Below, in pieces: positions 41,301-49,213 of a DNA stretch of 64,000 bases. How positions within the stretch are numbered: position 1 is the stretch's first letter; each line of letters starts with the position of its first letter. Below the pieces are notes generated by a model. It did no database searches. It had not been told where the DNA came from and saw only the letters and a program-made list of their open reading frames with translations. The position numbers and the translations under genes were made by a program. Source of the stretch: Methylobacterium gregans (GTDB lineage Bacteria > Pseudomonadota > Alphaproteobacteria > Rhizobiales > Beijerinckiaceae); NCBI RefSeq assembly GCF_022179245.1, contig NZ_BPQM01000041.1, positions 47,788 through 111,787 of the forward strand, written 5' to 3'.

Positions 41301-42465
41301 CGACGCCTGGGCCGCCGATCAGCAACTCGCCCTGTTCGCCGGGGCCGAGCAGGTTTAGCGCCTCGTCGGCGACGTAGACGGTGTAGTTCGCGATCGGCCC
41401 GCCGATGGTGACGGGCTCGCCCCGACGCATCTCGGCAGCGGTCGCAACCACGGTCGCCTCGGTCGGCCCGTAGGTGTTGAAGAGCTGGCGGCCCGGGGTG
41501 GCCCAGCGCGCGACCAGCGGCTCTGGCAGAGCCTCGCCGCCGAGCAGAACGAGCCGGAGCTTCGGCAGGTTGCCCGCGATCATGGCGAGCAGCGTCGGCA
41601 CGGTGTCGAGCACCGTGACGCCTTCCGCCTCCAGGATGCCCGGCAGCGATTCGACGTCGCCCATCATGGTCGGCGAGGCGACGAAGAGCGTCGCCCCGAC
41701 GAGGTAGGGCACCCAGATCTCCTCCATCGAGAGATCGAAGGCGACGGAGGCGCCCTGGAAGACCACGTCGTCGGCCCGCATCCCGTAGAGGGCGTTGGCC
41801 GCGCGCAGGAAGTGGCAGATGTTGGCGTGGCTGATGACGATGCCCTTCGGCATGCCGGTCGTGCCCGAGGTGTAGATCAGGTAGGCGGGGTGCTCCGGCG
41901 TCAGGCCGGCGGCGCGTGGGTCGGGCACGTGCGCCTTCGCGGGCGTGCCCGCGTCGAGGGCGGCAGGCGTGAAGGCGGGCGCCGCGTCCGGCGCCTGCGG
42001 CGCGAGCGCCTCCGAAACGAGCAGGGCCTTGGCGGCGGCATCGCCGAGGCAGACGCCGACGCGGTCGGACGGCGCCTCTGCGTCGAAGGGCAACCACGCC
42101 GCGCCCGAGAGGGTGATGCCGATCTGGGCGACGAGCAGGTCCGGCCCGCGGGCCATCCAGAGCCCGACGACGTCGCCGGGCCCGATTCCGCGATGGGCGA
42201 GGCCGGCGGCGATACGCTCGGCGCGCGCCAAAACCTCGGCGTAGGTCAGGCGGGGATGACGCCCGCCGGCGACGATGGTCGTACCATCGATCAGCGCGGG
42301 ATGACCGCTCCGCAGACGCGCCGTATCGCGAAAGATCTCGGGGAGGACCTCGTCGCGGATCAGGTCGGGCCGCGACGGGCCGCGCAGGACGGCCCGGTCG
42401 CGCTCGCGCCGGTCCGCCTCGCCTCCGCCCGTCTCGATCCGGATCCCCTCGGCGAGACTGCTCAT
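38377..42465 (-). CDS. Pls/PosA-type non-ribosomal peptide synthetase
   Basis: 1362 residues. Domain order: adenylation domain about 35-540 (LIYTSGTTGMPKG, FQGASVAFDLSMEEIW, FNTYGPTEATV, LYRSGDAVSLD, FRVELGEIEARI, SGKVDRKAL), a carrier domain near 595 with the phosphopantetheine Ser in DLGGHSLLAAR, then three repeats of paired membrane helices plus a hexapeptide left-handed beta-helix (GARIGRDVLISDIEIG, GARMGQGAEIST, GVKVGQGVCMLTTDVTEFD). This is the epsilon-poly-L-lysine synthetase (Pls/PosA) plan: a membrane enzyme without condensation or thioesterase domains that makes isopeptide amino-acid chains. The monomer is not known; residues read by eye at the pocket are D-L-E-T-L-G-T-V-V. It is monocistronic. 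Start MSSLAEG at 42465. Confidence 0.9.
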   Translation of the reverse strand: MSSLAEGIRIETGGGEADRRERDRAVLRGPSRPDLIRDEVLPEIFRDTARLRSGHPALIDGTTIVAGGRHPRLTYAEVLARAERIAAGLAHRGIGPGDVVGLWMARGPDLLVAQIGITLSGAAWLPFDAEAPSDRVGVCLGDAAAKALLVSEALAPQAPDAAPAFTPAALDAGTPAKAHVPDPRAAGLTPEHPAYLIYTSGTTGMPKGIVISHANICHFLRAANALYGMRADDVVFQGASVAFDLSMEEIWVPYLVGATLFVASPTMMGDVESLPGILEAEGVTVLDTVPTLLAMIAGNLPKLRLVLLGGEALPEPLVARWATPGRQLFNTYGPTEATVVATAAEMRRGEPVTIGGPIANYTVYVADEALNLLGPGEQGELLIGGPGVAAGYLKRPELTAEKFVPNPYDPDGIDPVLYRSGDAVSLDAAGNILFHGRIDDQVKVRGFRVELGEIEARIRAEAGINQAAVVLRADDGVDRLVAFLVPERGAEIDRAALRRALSEQMPPYMVPAHYEVTETLPRLTSGKVDRKALRVAPLTVVAAEADQEPPRNDTEAALLAAARQVFGNQPIDLAGDFFADLGGHSLLAARFVSAVREVPALAGITLQDVYRERTLRAMSDALIARNGGVGAEAAIRDLAFAPPPLLRRALCGLAQAAALPFVIALATSQWLGIFVTYLLLTGGGLGFFGEIAVLLAVYVGINAITATIAVTAKWLVLGRTRPGRYPLWGVYYYRWWLAQRLAPLVHVKWLQGSPAIAIYLRLMGARIGRDVLISDIEIGAPDLLSIGDRASLGGRLVVANAEIVGSELVIGRVAIGAEAAIGTSCVLSHDTVIGEFAEIADLTTVPTGTRVGRAERWDGSPGRKVGMTDPTALPDQAEATPGRRGLFLTLYVALLAAIPAVGLLPIFPAFYIFDQISDSLSDLTDIDYHFYLPLLTWPTAMLMTAGTVLLITGIRWLALPRTRSGTHSVHSWFYLRKWSLALAVEVTLETLSSLFATVYMRAWYRLMGARMGQGAEISTNLAGRYDLAEIGAKNFVADEVVYGEEEIRRGWMHLAETRTGARVFVGNDAVVPPGAVIPDDVLIGIKSKPPENAAMAPGETWFGSPPIRLPARQKVDLGSTAQTYEPGLWPKLRRGIFEAFATSFSPMLYITLAITAIDWYFYPAILERDWWGLAASFVVVSVVIALIQSSAVIAMKWLLMGVYKPGMRPMWSWWAMRTEAIAVAYWGLAGKVLLEHLQGTPFLPWVLRLFGVKVGQGVCMLTTDVTEFDCVEIGDFSVINRTSALQTHLYEDRIMKIGRVKLGRGVSVGAFATVLYDTKVGDYARLRPLTIVMKGESIPGSTEWEGAPAVPVVHAPEAQKAA

Positions 42466-42693
42466 ACGCTGCTCCGCTTCCGGCCCCGATCGGCCGGAGA
42501 CCCTGTCAGATGTGCCCGGTGAGGCGCCGCACGCGCGTCGGGAACGCACGATGCGAGGCGCGGCCGCGCTCTAGCCCCGGATCGCGCCGAGATCAGGGCG
42601 GGGCCGGAGATAGATCCGCCTATCCTCCTGCACCATAGGGCGGCGCGGATGAATCCGGGTGGAACGCCGAGGTTCCGACATGCATACCCAGGC

Positions 42694-43281
42694 TCAGGCC
42701 CACCGCCAGCCCTTGGCATCCAACACGAGAACCGACCCCTGGCGGATGCCGATGCGCGGCGCGCCGTAGCTGTCGAGGTGGCCGAGCGCCACCAGCACCG
42801 CGCGGGCGACCCCGCCATGGGCCACCATCACGGTCGTGGGGCCGAGGTCGGCCAGGACCGGAGCGACACGCTCGGTCAGCATGGCGTAGCTCTCGCCCGT
42901 GATCCCTGGCGGCCGGTAGCCCCAGCGGTCGCGGTCGCGCGCATGCGCCCCGCCCGGATCGCGCCGCCGGATCTCCGACCAGGTCGAGCCCTCCCAGGCG
43001 CCGAAGCTGATCTCCCGGAGCCGATCATCCATCCGGTAGGCGACGGGATCCTGGCCTAGGCGCGCCCGCAGGATTTCCATGGTGCGGCGGGTGCGCGTCA
43101 GCGGGCTCGCGACGAAGTCGGCGCCCGCGAGGTCGCCGCCGGCCACCGCCGCAAGGCGGTCGGCGACCTCGCGGGCCTGCGCCTCGCCGGTCGGGTTGAG
43201 GTCGATGTCACGCTGCCCCTGGAGCCGCCCTTCCGCGTTCCACGGAGTCTGGCCGTGCCGAATGAAGTAGATGGTCCGCAT
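42694..43281 (-). CDS. histidine phosphatase family protein
   Basis: 195 residues. The RHG motif is IYFIRHGQTPWNAEG at the N-terminus, followed by LQGQRDIDLNPTGEAQAREV, SPLTRTRRTMEIL and the second His in TVMVAHGGVARAVL, the phosphoglycerate mutase-like fold that forms a phosphohistidine. It could be a phosphatase for sugar phosphates or nucleotides or a cofactor-dependent mutase-like enzyme; sequence does not decide. The start MRTIYF at 43281 was chosen because the longer frame (43359) adds low-complexity residues. It diverges from ppk2. Confidence 0.85.
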   Translation of the reverse strand: MRTIYFIRHGQTPWNAEGRLQGQRDIDLNPTGEAQAREVADRLAAVAGGDLAGADFVASPLTRTRRTMEILRARLGQDPVAYRMDDRLREISFGAWEGSTWSEIRRRDPGGAHARDRDRWGYRPPGITGESYAMLTERVAPVLADLGPTTVMVAHGGVARAVLVALGHLDSYGAPRIGIRQGSVLVLDAKGWRWA

Positions 43282-43413
43282 GGAAGCCCGGATGGACGGA
43301 GAGGCTGCGTCCTCGCCGGTTTCGGAACGCGGTGGCGCGCCGGTCGTTGCCAAGCTCACGAATCCACCTCAAATGCCTGCCCCGACGGTCTTTGTCCGAA
43401 CGACGAGAATTTC

Positions 43414-44397
43414 ATGCCGAAGAAGCACGGACCGCACCGCCGCGCATCCCGCAACGAGCCCGCGCCCGCAACAAAGCTGCGCGTTTCGTCCGCTCCCGAC
43501 CCGCACCCGCCAACCTCCGCCGACTGGGTGGGCGCGGCGGAGCGGATCGAGCAGCGCCAGGGTCCGGAGATCGCGTTGCCGACGATCCGGGCCGCAGCGG
43601 GCATCGCAACGGTCGAGCCGGGGCGCCCCTTCAGCCTCGCCGCGGTCGATCCGGATGCCGATGGCGGCCTCGACAAGCAGGAGGCGAAGGCCATGCTCGC
43701 CGCCGAGCGTGCCCGCATCCAGGACCTGCAGGAGCGGCTCTACGCGGAGCGCCGGCGCAGCTTGCTCATCGTGCTGCAGGCGATCGACACCGGCGGCAAG
43801 GACGGCACGATCCGCGCCGTGCTCGAGGGCGTGAACCCGCAGGGCTGCGCGGTCGCCTCCTTCAAGGTGCCGAGCGCGGAGGAGCTCGATCACGACTTCC
43901 TCTGGCGCTATCACGCCCGCACGCCGGGCCGTGGCATGATCGGAGTGTTCAACCGCAGCCACTACGAGGACGTGCTCGTGGTGCGGGTGAAGGGCCTCGT
44001 GCCCGAGCCGGTCTGGCGGATGCGCTACGACCTGATCAACGATTTCGAGCGGCTTCTCGCGGCGTCCGGCACAACCATCCTCAAGTTCTTCCTGCACATC
44101 TCGAAGGACGAGCAGCGGGAGCGGCTGGAGGCGCGCATCGCCGACCCGCAGAAGCACTGGAAGTTCGACCCGGCCGACCTTGTCGAGCGCAAATCCTGGG
44201 ATGCGTATCAGTCCGCCTTCAACGACGCGCTGAACCATTGCTCGACGCCGCACGCCCCCTGGCACGTGGTGCCGGCGAACCGGAAATGGTTCCGCAATCT
44301 CGTGATCGCCCGCACCGTCGCCGACACCCTGGAGGCGATGGATCCGCAGTTCCCTGCGGCCCCGAAGGGCATCGCCGACCTGAAGGTGCCCGATTAG
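43414..44397 (+). CDS. ppk2: polyphosphate kinase 2 family protein
   Basis: 327 residues. The PPK2 P-loop kinase core is clear: IVLQAIDTGGKDGTIRAVLE (Walker A), FKVPSAEELDHDFLWRYHAR, GMIGVFNRSHYEDVLVVRV (Walker B) and HISKDEQRERLEARIADPQK, then WHVVPANRKWFRNLVIA. PPK2 enzymes use polyphosphate to phosphorylate nucleotides; the class (AMP, ADP or NDP) needs alignment. A 75-residue Pro/Ala-rich N-terminus precedes the core. The start MPKKHG at 43414 was chosen over 43255. Confidence 0.92.
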   Translation: MPKKHGPHRRASRNEPAPATKLRVSSAPDPHPPTSADWVGAAERIEQRQGPEIALPTIRAAAGIATVEPGRPFSLAAVDPDADGGLDKQEAKAMLAAERARIQDLQERLYAERRRSLLIVLQAIDTGGKDGTIRAVLEGVNPQGCAVASFKVPSAEELDHDFLWRYHARTPGRGMIGVFNRSHYEDVLVVRVKGLVPEPVWRMRYDLINDFERLLAASGTTILKFFLHISKDEQRERLEARIADPQKHWKFDPADLVERKSWDAYQSAFNDALNHCSTPHAPWHVVPANRKWFRNLVIARTVADTLEAMDPQFPAAPKGIADLKVPD

Positions 44398-44402
44398 GGC
44401 GC

Positions 44403-44852
44403 TCAGAACGCGCAGAGCAGTCCCACGCCGACGACGAGCAGGGCCGCACCCGCCAGACGCGGCCAGTTCGCCACGTGGAGGGGAACGCCGAACAGTCCGA
44501 AATGATCGAAGGCGAGCGCGGTCAGCATCTGGCCGAGGATGATGAGCGCCACCATTGAGGCGGCGCCGATGCGCGGCAGGATGAAGACCGAGCCGACGAT
44601 GTAGAGCGCGCCGAGCATGCCCCCAGCCCAAGCGTACCAGGGTGCCTTCGCAGCGGCCTCCCAGGCGGGCAGCGGCTCGCGCAGCGCCAGGGCAACGAGA
44701 CCGATCGCGACGCCGCCGACCACGAAGTTCGTCATCCCGGCCCAGATGCCGGAGCCGAGCGCGCCGCGCAGGCCTGCATTGACCGCCTGCTGCACGACGA
44801 AGGCGCAGCCGGCGAGTGCCGCAGCGAGGTAGAACACGACCTGTGAGGGCAA
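44403..44852 (-). CDS. DMT-family transporter (DUF606/YdcZ)
   Basis: 149 residues with five predicted membrane helices (VVFYLAAALAGCAFVVQQAV, MTNFVVGGVAIGLVALAL, AGGMLGALYIVGSVFILPRI, AASMVALIILGQMLTALAFD, LAGAALLVVGVGLLCAF). The short half-size EamA-like family usually acts as dimers. The GAASMVALIILGQ motif is a family hallmark. The substrate is unknown. It converges with ppk2. Confidence 0.85.
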   Translation of the reverse strand: MPSQVVFYLAAALAGCAFVVQQAVNAGLRGALGSGIWAGMTNFVVGGVAIGLVALALREPLPAWEAAAKAPWYAWAGGMLGALYIVGSVFILPRIGAASMVALIILGQMLTALAFDHFGLFGVPLHVANWPRLAGAALLVVGVGLLCAF

Positions 44853-44930
44853 GGATCCGGGCTCCCGCTCCGCGATTGGGCGTCGGGAGCCGAAACTGTG
44901 GCGCTGTGCCGGAACGTCGAGCCCGGACGA

Positions 44931-45785
44931 TCAATCCTTGTCGAGGCTGAGGTCCGGCGCGTCCGGGTTCTTCATGCCGACGACGTGGTAGCCCGCATCG
45001 ACGTGCAGGATCTCGCCGGTCATGCCCTTGCTCATGTCGGAGACGAGATAGGCCGCCGTCTCGCCGACCTCGCCGATGGTCACGGTCCGGCGCAGCGGCG
45101 CGTTGTACTCGTTCCACTTCAGGATGTAGCGGAAATCGCCGATGCCGGAGGCGGCCAGCGTCTTGATCGGTCCGGCCGAGATCGCGTTGACGCGGATGTT
45201 CGAGGGGCCGAGATCGGCCGCGAGGTAGCGCACGGAGGCCTCGAGCGCCGCCTTGGCCACGCCCATGACGTTGTAGTGCGGCATCCACTTCTCGGCGCCG
45301 TAATAGGTCAGCGTGAGGAGCGATCCGCCCTCGCGCATCTGCTTCTCGGCCCGCTGGGCGATCGCCGTGAAGGAGTAGCACGAGATCAGGAGCGACTTGC
45401 TGAAGTTGCCCTCTGAGGTCTCGATGTAGCGGCCCGTCAGCTCGTCCTTGTCCGAGAAGGCGATGCAGTGGACCACGAAGTCGATGCCCTCGGGAAAGAC
45501 GCGCGCGGTCTCGGCGAAGACGGCGTCGATCGAGGCCGGGTCGGTGACGTCGCAGTGGCCGACGACGTGGGCCTCGACCTCGCGGGCCAGCGGCTCGACG
45601 CGCTTCTTCAGGGCCTCGCCCTGGTAGGTGAAGGCGAGCTTGGCGCCGTGCTGATGCAGGCTCTTGGCGATGCCCCAGGCGATCGAGCGGTTGTTGGCGA
45701 CGCCCAGCACCACGCCGCGCTTGCCGGCGAGGAGACCGGTCCCGGTGCGTGCCCCGCGATCCTCACCCGCGCCGATATCCGCCAT
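44931..45785 (-). CDS. fabI: enoyl-[acyl-carrier-protein] reductase FabI
   Basis: 284 residues, NADH-dependent enoyl-ACP reductase ending each round of fatty-acid elongation. Nucleotide binding GVANNRSIAWGIAKSLHQHG, LVHCIAFSDKDELTG-like FVVHCIAFSDKDEL, the catalytic pair in TLTYYGAEKWMPHYNVMGVA and K of GVAKAALEASVRYLA, and NAISAGPIKTLAASGI are all intact. It has about 15 extra N-terminal residues (GAGEDRGARTGTG). It is a triclosan and diazaborine target. The dnaJ-type gene upstream is separated by 145 bp on the same strand. Confidence 0.96.
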   Translation of the reverse strand: MADIGAGEDRGARTGTGLLAGKRGVVLGVANNRSIAWGIAKSLHQHGAKLAFTYQGEALKKRVEPLAREVEAHVVGHCDVTDPASIDAVFAETARVFPEGIDFVVHCIAFSDKDELTGRYIETSEGNFSKSLLISCYSFTAIAQRAEKQMREGGSLLTLTYYGAEKWMPHYNVMGVAKAALEASVRYLAADLGPSNIRVNAISAGPIKTLAASGIGDFRYILKWNEYNAPLRRTVTIGEVGETAAYLVSDMSKGMTGEILHVDAGYHVVGMKNPDAPDLSLDKD

Positions 45786-45930
45786 GACCCACCCGAGAAG
45801 AATGCCGCCGACGCCTGCCGGGCGCCCGGTCCGGGAACCGGGCGGCCCGTTGCGCCGCGGGTCTCCTTAGCGGAGGCGGACCGGGGACGGAAGCCTGAGG
45901 GATGACGGCGCGGGCCGGGCCCCGGCGGTC

Positions 45931-46866
45931 TCAGACCGCCTTGGCGGCGCGGCGCGCCTGCGCGAACTCGGTCAGCGCCGCCTCGTCGGCTGTCGGCAGA
46001 ACGATGGCGCTGGTGGCGAGCAGGTCCCCGCGGGTGCCGTCCTTCTTGGGCAGGCCCTTGCCGCGCAGGCGGAAGGTGCGGCCCGAACTCGTCATCGCCG
46101 GGATCTTCATCTCGACGGCACCGGTCAGCGTGGGAACCCGGATCGTGCCGCCGAGGATCGCGTCCTCCAGCGGCACGTCGACGCTGACGCGCAGGTCCGC
46201 GCCTTCCGGCGTGAAGCGCGGGTGCGGCAACACGCGGATCGTCAGGAGCGCGTCGCCGGGCTCCCCGCGCATCGCGGGCTGGCCGAGGCCGCGCAACCGG
46301 ATGGTCTGGCCATCGACCACGCCCTTCGGGATCACCACGTCGACCTCGCGGCCGGTAGGGAGCACGAGGCGCAGCTTCTCCTCGCCGCCGACCTGCTCGA
46401 GGGTCACGCTGAGTTCCGCGGCGACGTCCTCGCCGCGCGCGGCCTGGCGCTGGCCACCGCCACCCGGGCCGGCACCGCCCGCCCGGAAGGCCTCGCCGAA
46501 GATGTGCGAGAAGATGTCCTCGCCCATTCCACCGCCACCGCCCATGCCGCCGCGCCCGCCGCGGCTGGAGAAGTCGAAGTCGTAGCCGCCCCCACGTCCA
46601 CCGCCGAAGCCACCGCCGAACCCTTCGAAGCCGGTCGCGCGCGGCTTGCCGTCGGCGTCGATCTCACCGCGGTCGAACTGCTTGCGCTTGTCGGAGTCGC
46701 CGATGATCTCGTAGGCGCTGTTCGCCTCGGCGAAGCGGTCTTTCGCCTTGGCGTCGTCCTTGTTGCGGTCGGGATGGTAGGCCTTCGCCAGCTTGCGATA
46801 GGCCTTCTTGATGTCGGCCTCGCTCGCGTTCTTGGGAACGCCCAGCACGTCGTAGGGATTGCGCAT
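45931..46866 (-). CDS. DnaJ-type co-chaperone (class B, CbpA-like)
   Basis: 311 residues. The J domain is [20 protein letters not shown] followed by KAYHPDRNK with the HPD that stimulates DnaK. A long Gly/Phe region ([20 protein letters not shown]) follows and the C-terminal substrate-binding domains ([40 protein letters not shown]). The zinc finger of classical DnaJ is missing, so this is the CbpA/DjlA-like class B type. The start MRNPYD at 46866 is the family start; the frame extends to 47010 with no homology. Confidence 0.93.
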   Translation of the reverse strand: MRNPYDVLGVPKNASEADIKKAYRKLAKAYHPDRNKDDAKAKDRFAEANSAYEIIGDSDKRKQFDRGEIDADGKPRATGFEGFGGGFGGGRGGGYDFDFSSRGGRGGMGGGGGMGEDIFSHIFGEAFRAGGAGPGGGGQRQAARGEDVAAELSVTLEQVGGEEKLRLVLPTGREVDVVIPKGVVDGQTIRLRGLGQPAMRGEPGDALLTIRVLPHPRFTPEGADLRVSVDVPLEDAILGGTIRVPTLTGAVEMKIPAMTSSGRTFRLRGKGLPKKDGTRGDLLATSAIVLPTADEAALTEFAQARRAAKAV

Positions 46867-47043
46867 GGCCTCTGGAGACTTGCTGTCGTGCACGGTTGTC
46901 GGGCCAGCGCTATGCGCCAGCCCGGCGATCTCGGCCCGCATGTGGGACCTGTGTTGCTTTTTCGCAACGACCTGACCGACGAAAGTCGGCTCCTTTCCGC
47001 GTGCCGTCAAGCGGCCCGGGTCATGGTTGCGCGCGGCGGTCCG

Positions 47044-47547
47044 TCAGGCCTGCTTCGAGGCCCGCAGGTGGCGCAGCTCCCAGGAACCACCCGACGGTTT
47101 GCAGCCGGTCCCGCGCACGAAACGGCTTCGCTCGGGCGCGATCACAGAGGCCAGGAAGTCGCGACAGATCAGGTCGTTGGAGACGTATGGCAGACCCGTC
47201 GGGTTGATCGAGCCGCGCAGACCCGATTCCGGGTTATCCCACTTCACCGGGCGGCCGTTCCCCTGGGGATCGAGGGCGACGCCGAGCGCGGCACGGGCGC
47301 GGCGCCAATCCTCTTCGCCGAGATCGGGGCCGAAGCTCGCCGGGCGCTTCGAGATGCTGCCGGTCACGACCGGGTCGGAGACAGCCTCCACGCTTTCCGC
47401 GCGGGCGGGCTCCTCGGCCTTCTGACGGAAGACCAGGAGCGGCTGGCTGCACCCGCACAGGATCGCAAGGAGTCCGGCACCAAGCACGAGCCCGCCCACC
47501 CTGCCGACGGGAGTGCCCCGGGGGTCTTTACACACGCCCTGCCGCAT
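47044..47547 (-). CDS. RT0821/Lpp0805-type surface lipoprotein
   Basis: 167 residues. An N-terminal hydrophobic segment ends in a lipobox-like LLAILCGCSQ, so it is probably a lipoprotein. The last 50 residues have DLICRDFLASVI and GTGCKPSGGSWELRHL, the C-terminal Cys pair pattern of the RT0821/Lpp0805 family of 17-kDa-antigen-like surface proteins. The function is unknown. An earlier in-frame ATG at 47598 is possible; 47547 places the signal peptide correctly. It diverges from pdxH. Confidence 0.72.
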   Translation of the reverse strand: MRQGVCKDPRGTPVGRVGGLVLGAGLLAILCGCSQPLLVFRQKAEEPARAESVEAVSDPVVTGSISKRPASFGPDLGEEDWRRARAALGVALDPQGNGRPVKWDNPESGLRGSINPTGLPYVSNDLICRDFLASVIAPERSRFVRGTGCKPSGGSWELRHLRASKQA

Positions 47548-47637
47548 TACACCTGAACTCTCCGCCACCGCGTGAGGCCCAACGCTGAAGCGCCCCATCG
47601 GTGCCCCCGACCGGATGCCATGAGAGAGGACTAAGCC

Positions 47638-48279
47638 GTGGAGCCGTTAACGATCGGTGATTCCGCTCACGCGCCGGGGGCGGTGCCGGCCGACTTCACT
47701 CTTGCCGAGGATCCGTTCGCCCTGTTCGCGGCGTGGATGAAGGAGGCGGAGGCCGCCGAGCCCGAGGATCCGAACGCGATGGCGCTGGCAACCGCCGGCT
47801 CGGACGGGTTGCCGGACGTGCGCATCGTGCTGCTGAAGGGCTTCGACGCGCGCGGCTTCGTCTTCTACACGAACGCGGAATCGGCCAAGGGGGAGGAGCT
47901 TGCCCAGAATCCACAGGCCGCCCTCGTGCTGCACTGGAAGAGCCTGCGCCGGCAGGTGCGCGCCCGCGGCCCGGTGACGCCCGTCACCCCCGAGGAGGCC
48001 GACGCCTATTTCGCCAGCCGCCACCCGCAGAGCCGCCTCGGCGCCCATGCAAGCCGCCAGTCGCGCCCGCTCGCGGATAGAGCGACCCTTATGGCGGCGG
48101 TGGCCGACCTCGCCGCACGCTACGAGAACGCGCCGGTGCCGCGGCCGGAGCACTGGACCGGCTTCCGGATCGAGCCCGTCAGTCTGGAGTTCTGGCAGAA
48201 CGGCGACTTCCGCCTGCACGACCGGGTGCGCTTCACCCGGACGGAGGACGGCTGGACGCGCTCGCGCCTCTATCCGTGA
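47638..48279 (+). CDS. pdxH: pyridoxamine 5'-phosphate oxidase
   Basis: 213 residues, FMN enzyme that oxidises pyridoxine or pyridoxamine phosphate to PLP. Family motifs: [99 protein letters not shown] and the final [10 protein letters not shown]. All are normal in length and order. The start at 47638 is GTG. Confidence 0.95.
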   Translation: MEPLTIGDSAHAPGAVPADFTLAEDPFALFAAWMKEAEAAEPEDPNAMALATAGSDGLPDVRIVLLKGFDARGFVFYTNAESAKGEELAQNPQAALVLHWKSLRRQVRARGPVTPVTPEEADAYFASRHPQSRLGAHASRQSRPLADRATLMAAVADLAARYENAPVPRPEHWTGFRIEPVSLEFWQNGDFRLHDRVRFTRTEDGWTRSRLYP

Positions 48280-48451
48280 AGGCTGCTTGTCCGGGCCTCA
48301 GCTGAGCGTACCGTGAGGCTGCCGCGTCCGTGCTGCGCCGCGGCGGCAACCCTGGATTTCCGCCGCCGCAGCGCTTAGACCCAGAGGTCAGTCCGTCAGC
48401 AGGGCGGTCGCCGACAGGGCGGCAGGCCCGCGCCGGGCCGCTCAGCGAGGC

Positions 48452-49213
48452 ATGGCCGTGGCCCCAATCCACAACGAACGTCGCCGGATCATGCTCCTCA
48501 CGGGCGCGAGCCGCGGCATCGGCCACGCCACGGTGAAGCGGTTCTCCGCCGCCGGCTGGCGGGTCATCACCTGCTCGCGCCATCCCTTCCCGGAGAACTG
48601 CCCCTGGGAGATGGGCCCCGAGGACCACCTGCAGGTCGATCTCTCCGACGCCGAGGACACGATGCGCGGCGTGCGCGAGGTGGCCGAGCGCCTGCGGTCC
48701 GAGGGCGGGGTGCTGCACGCGCTCGTCAACAATGCGGGCATCTCGCCGAAGGGCCCCGAGGGCGAGCGGCTCGGGGCGATCGCTACCGGTTGGGCCGACT
48801 GGCAGCGGGTGTTCCAAGTCAATTTCTTCGCCCCCATCCTGCTGGCACGGGGCCTGTGCGACGAGCTCGCCCGCGCCCGGGGCTCGATCGTCAACGTCAC
48901 GTCGATCGCGGGCTCGCGGGTCCACCCCTTCGCGGGTGCGGCCTACGGCACCTCGAAGGCGGCGCTCGCCGGGCTGACCCGCGAGATGGCGGCGGATTTC
49001 GGCCCCCTCGGCGTGCGGGTGAACGCGATCTCGCCCGGCGAGATCGACACATCGATCCTCTCGCCCGGCACCGAGAAGCTCGTCGAGCAGATCCCGCAGC
49101 GCCGCCTCGGCACCCCGGACGAGGTGGCCAAGGCGATCTACTTCCTGTGCACCGAGGCCTCGTCCTACGTGAACGGCGCCGAACTGCACATCAACGGCGG
49201 CCAGCATGTCTGA
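48452..49213 (+). CDS. SDR-family oxidoreductase
   Basis: 253 residues, classical short-chain dehydrogenase. The cofactor loop LLTGASRGIGHATV, the NNAGISPKG segment, catalytic Ser in NVTSIAGSRVHPF and the YGTSKAALAGL Tyr-Lys pair are present, with HINGGQHV at the C-terminus. The Arg after the first beta strand (ITCSRHPFP) suggests NADPH. The substrate is unknown. The next gene starts 8 bp before this stop, so four genes (SDR, secreted protein, NUDIX, TIGR02301) probably form one operon. Confidence 0.88.
   Translation: MAVAPIHNERRRIMLLTGASRGIGHATVKRFSAAGWRVITCSRHPFPENCPWEMGPEDHLQVDLSDAEDTMRGVREVAERLRSEGGVLHALVNNAGISPKGPEGERLGAIATGWADWQRVFQVNFFAPILLARGLCDELARARGSIVNVTSIAGSRVHPFAGAAYGTSKAALAGLTREMAADFGPLGVRVNAISPGEIDTSILSPGTEKLVEQIPQRRLGTPDEVAKAIYFLCTEASSYVNGAELHINGGQHV

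Noticed and set aside
45928..45944. GGCGGTC-TCA-GACCGCC hairpin at the stop codon of the DnaJ-type gene
   Set aside because: No T tract, and the stem is mostly coding; weak case for a terminator.
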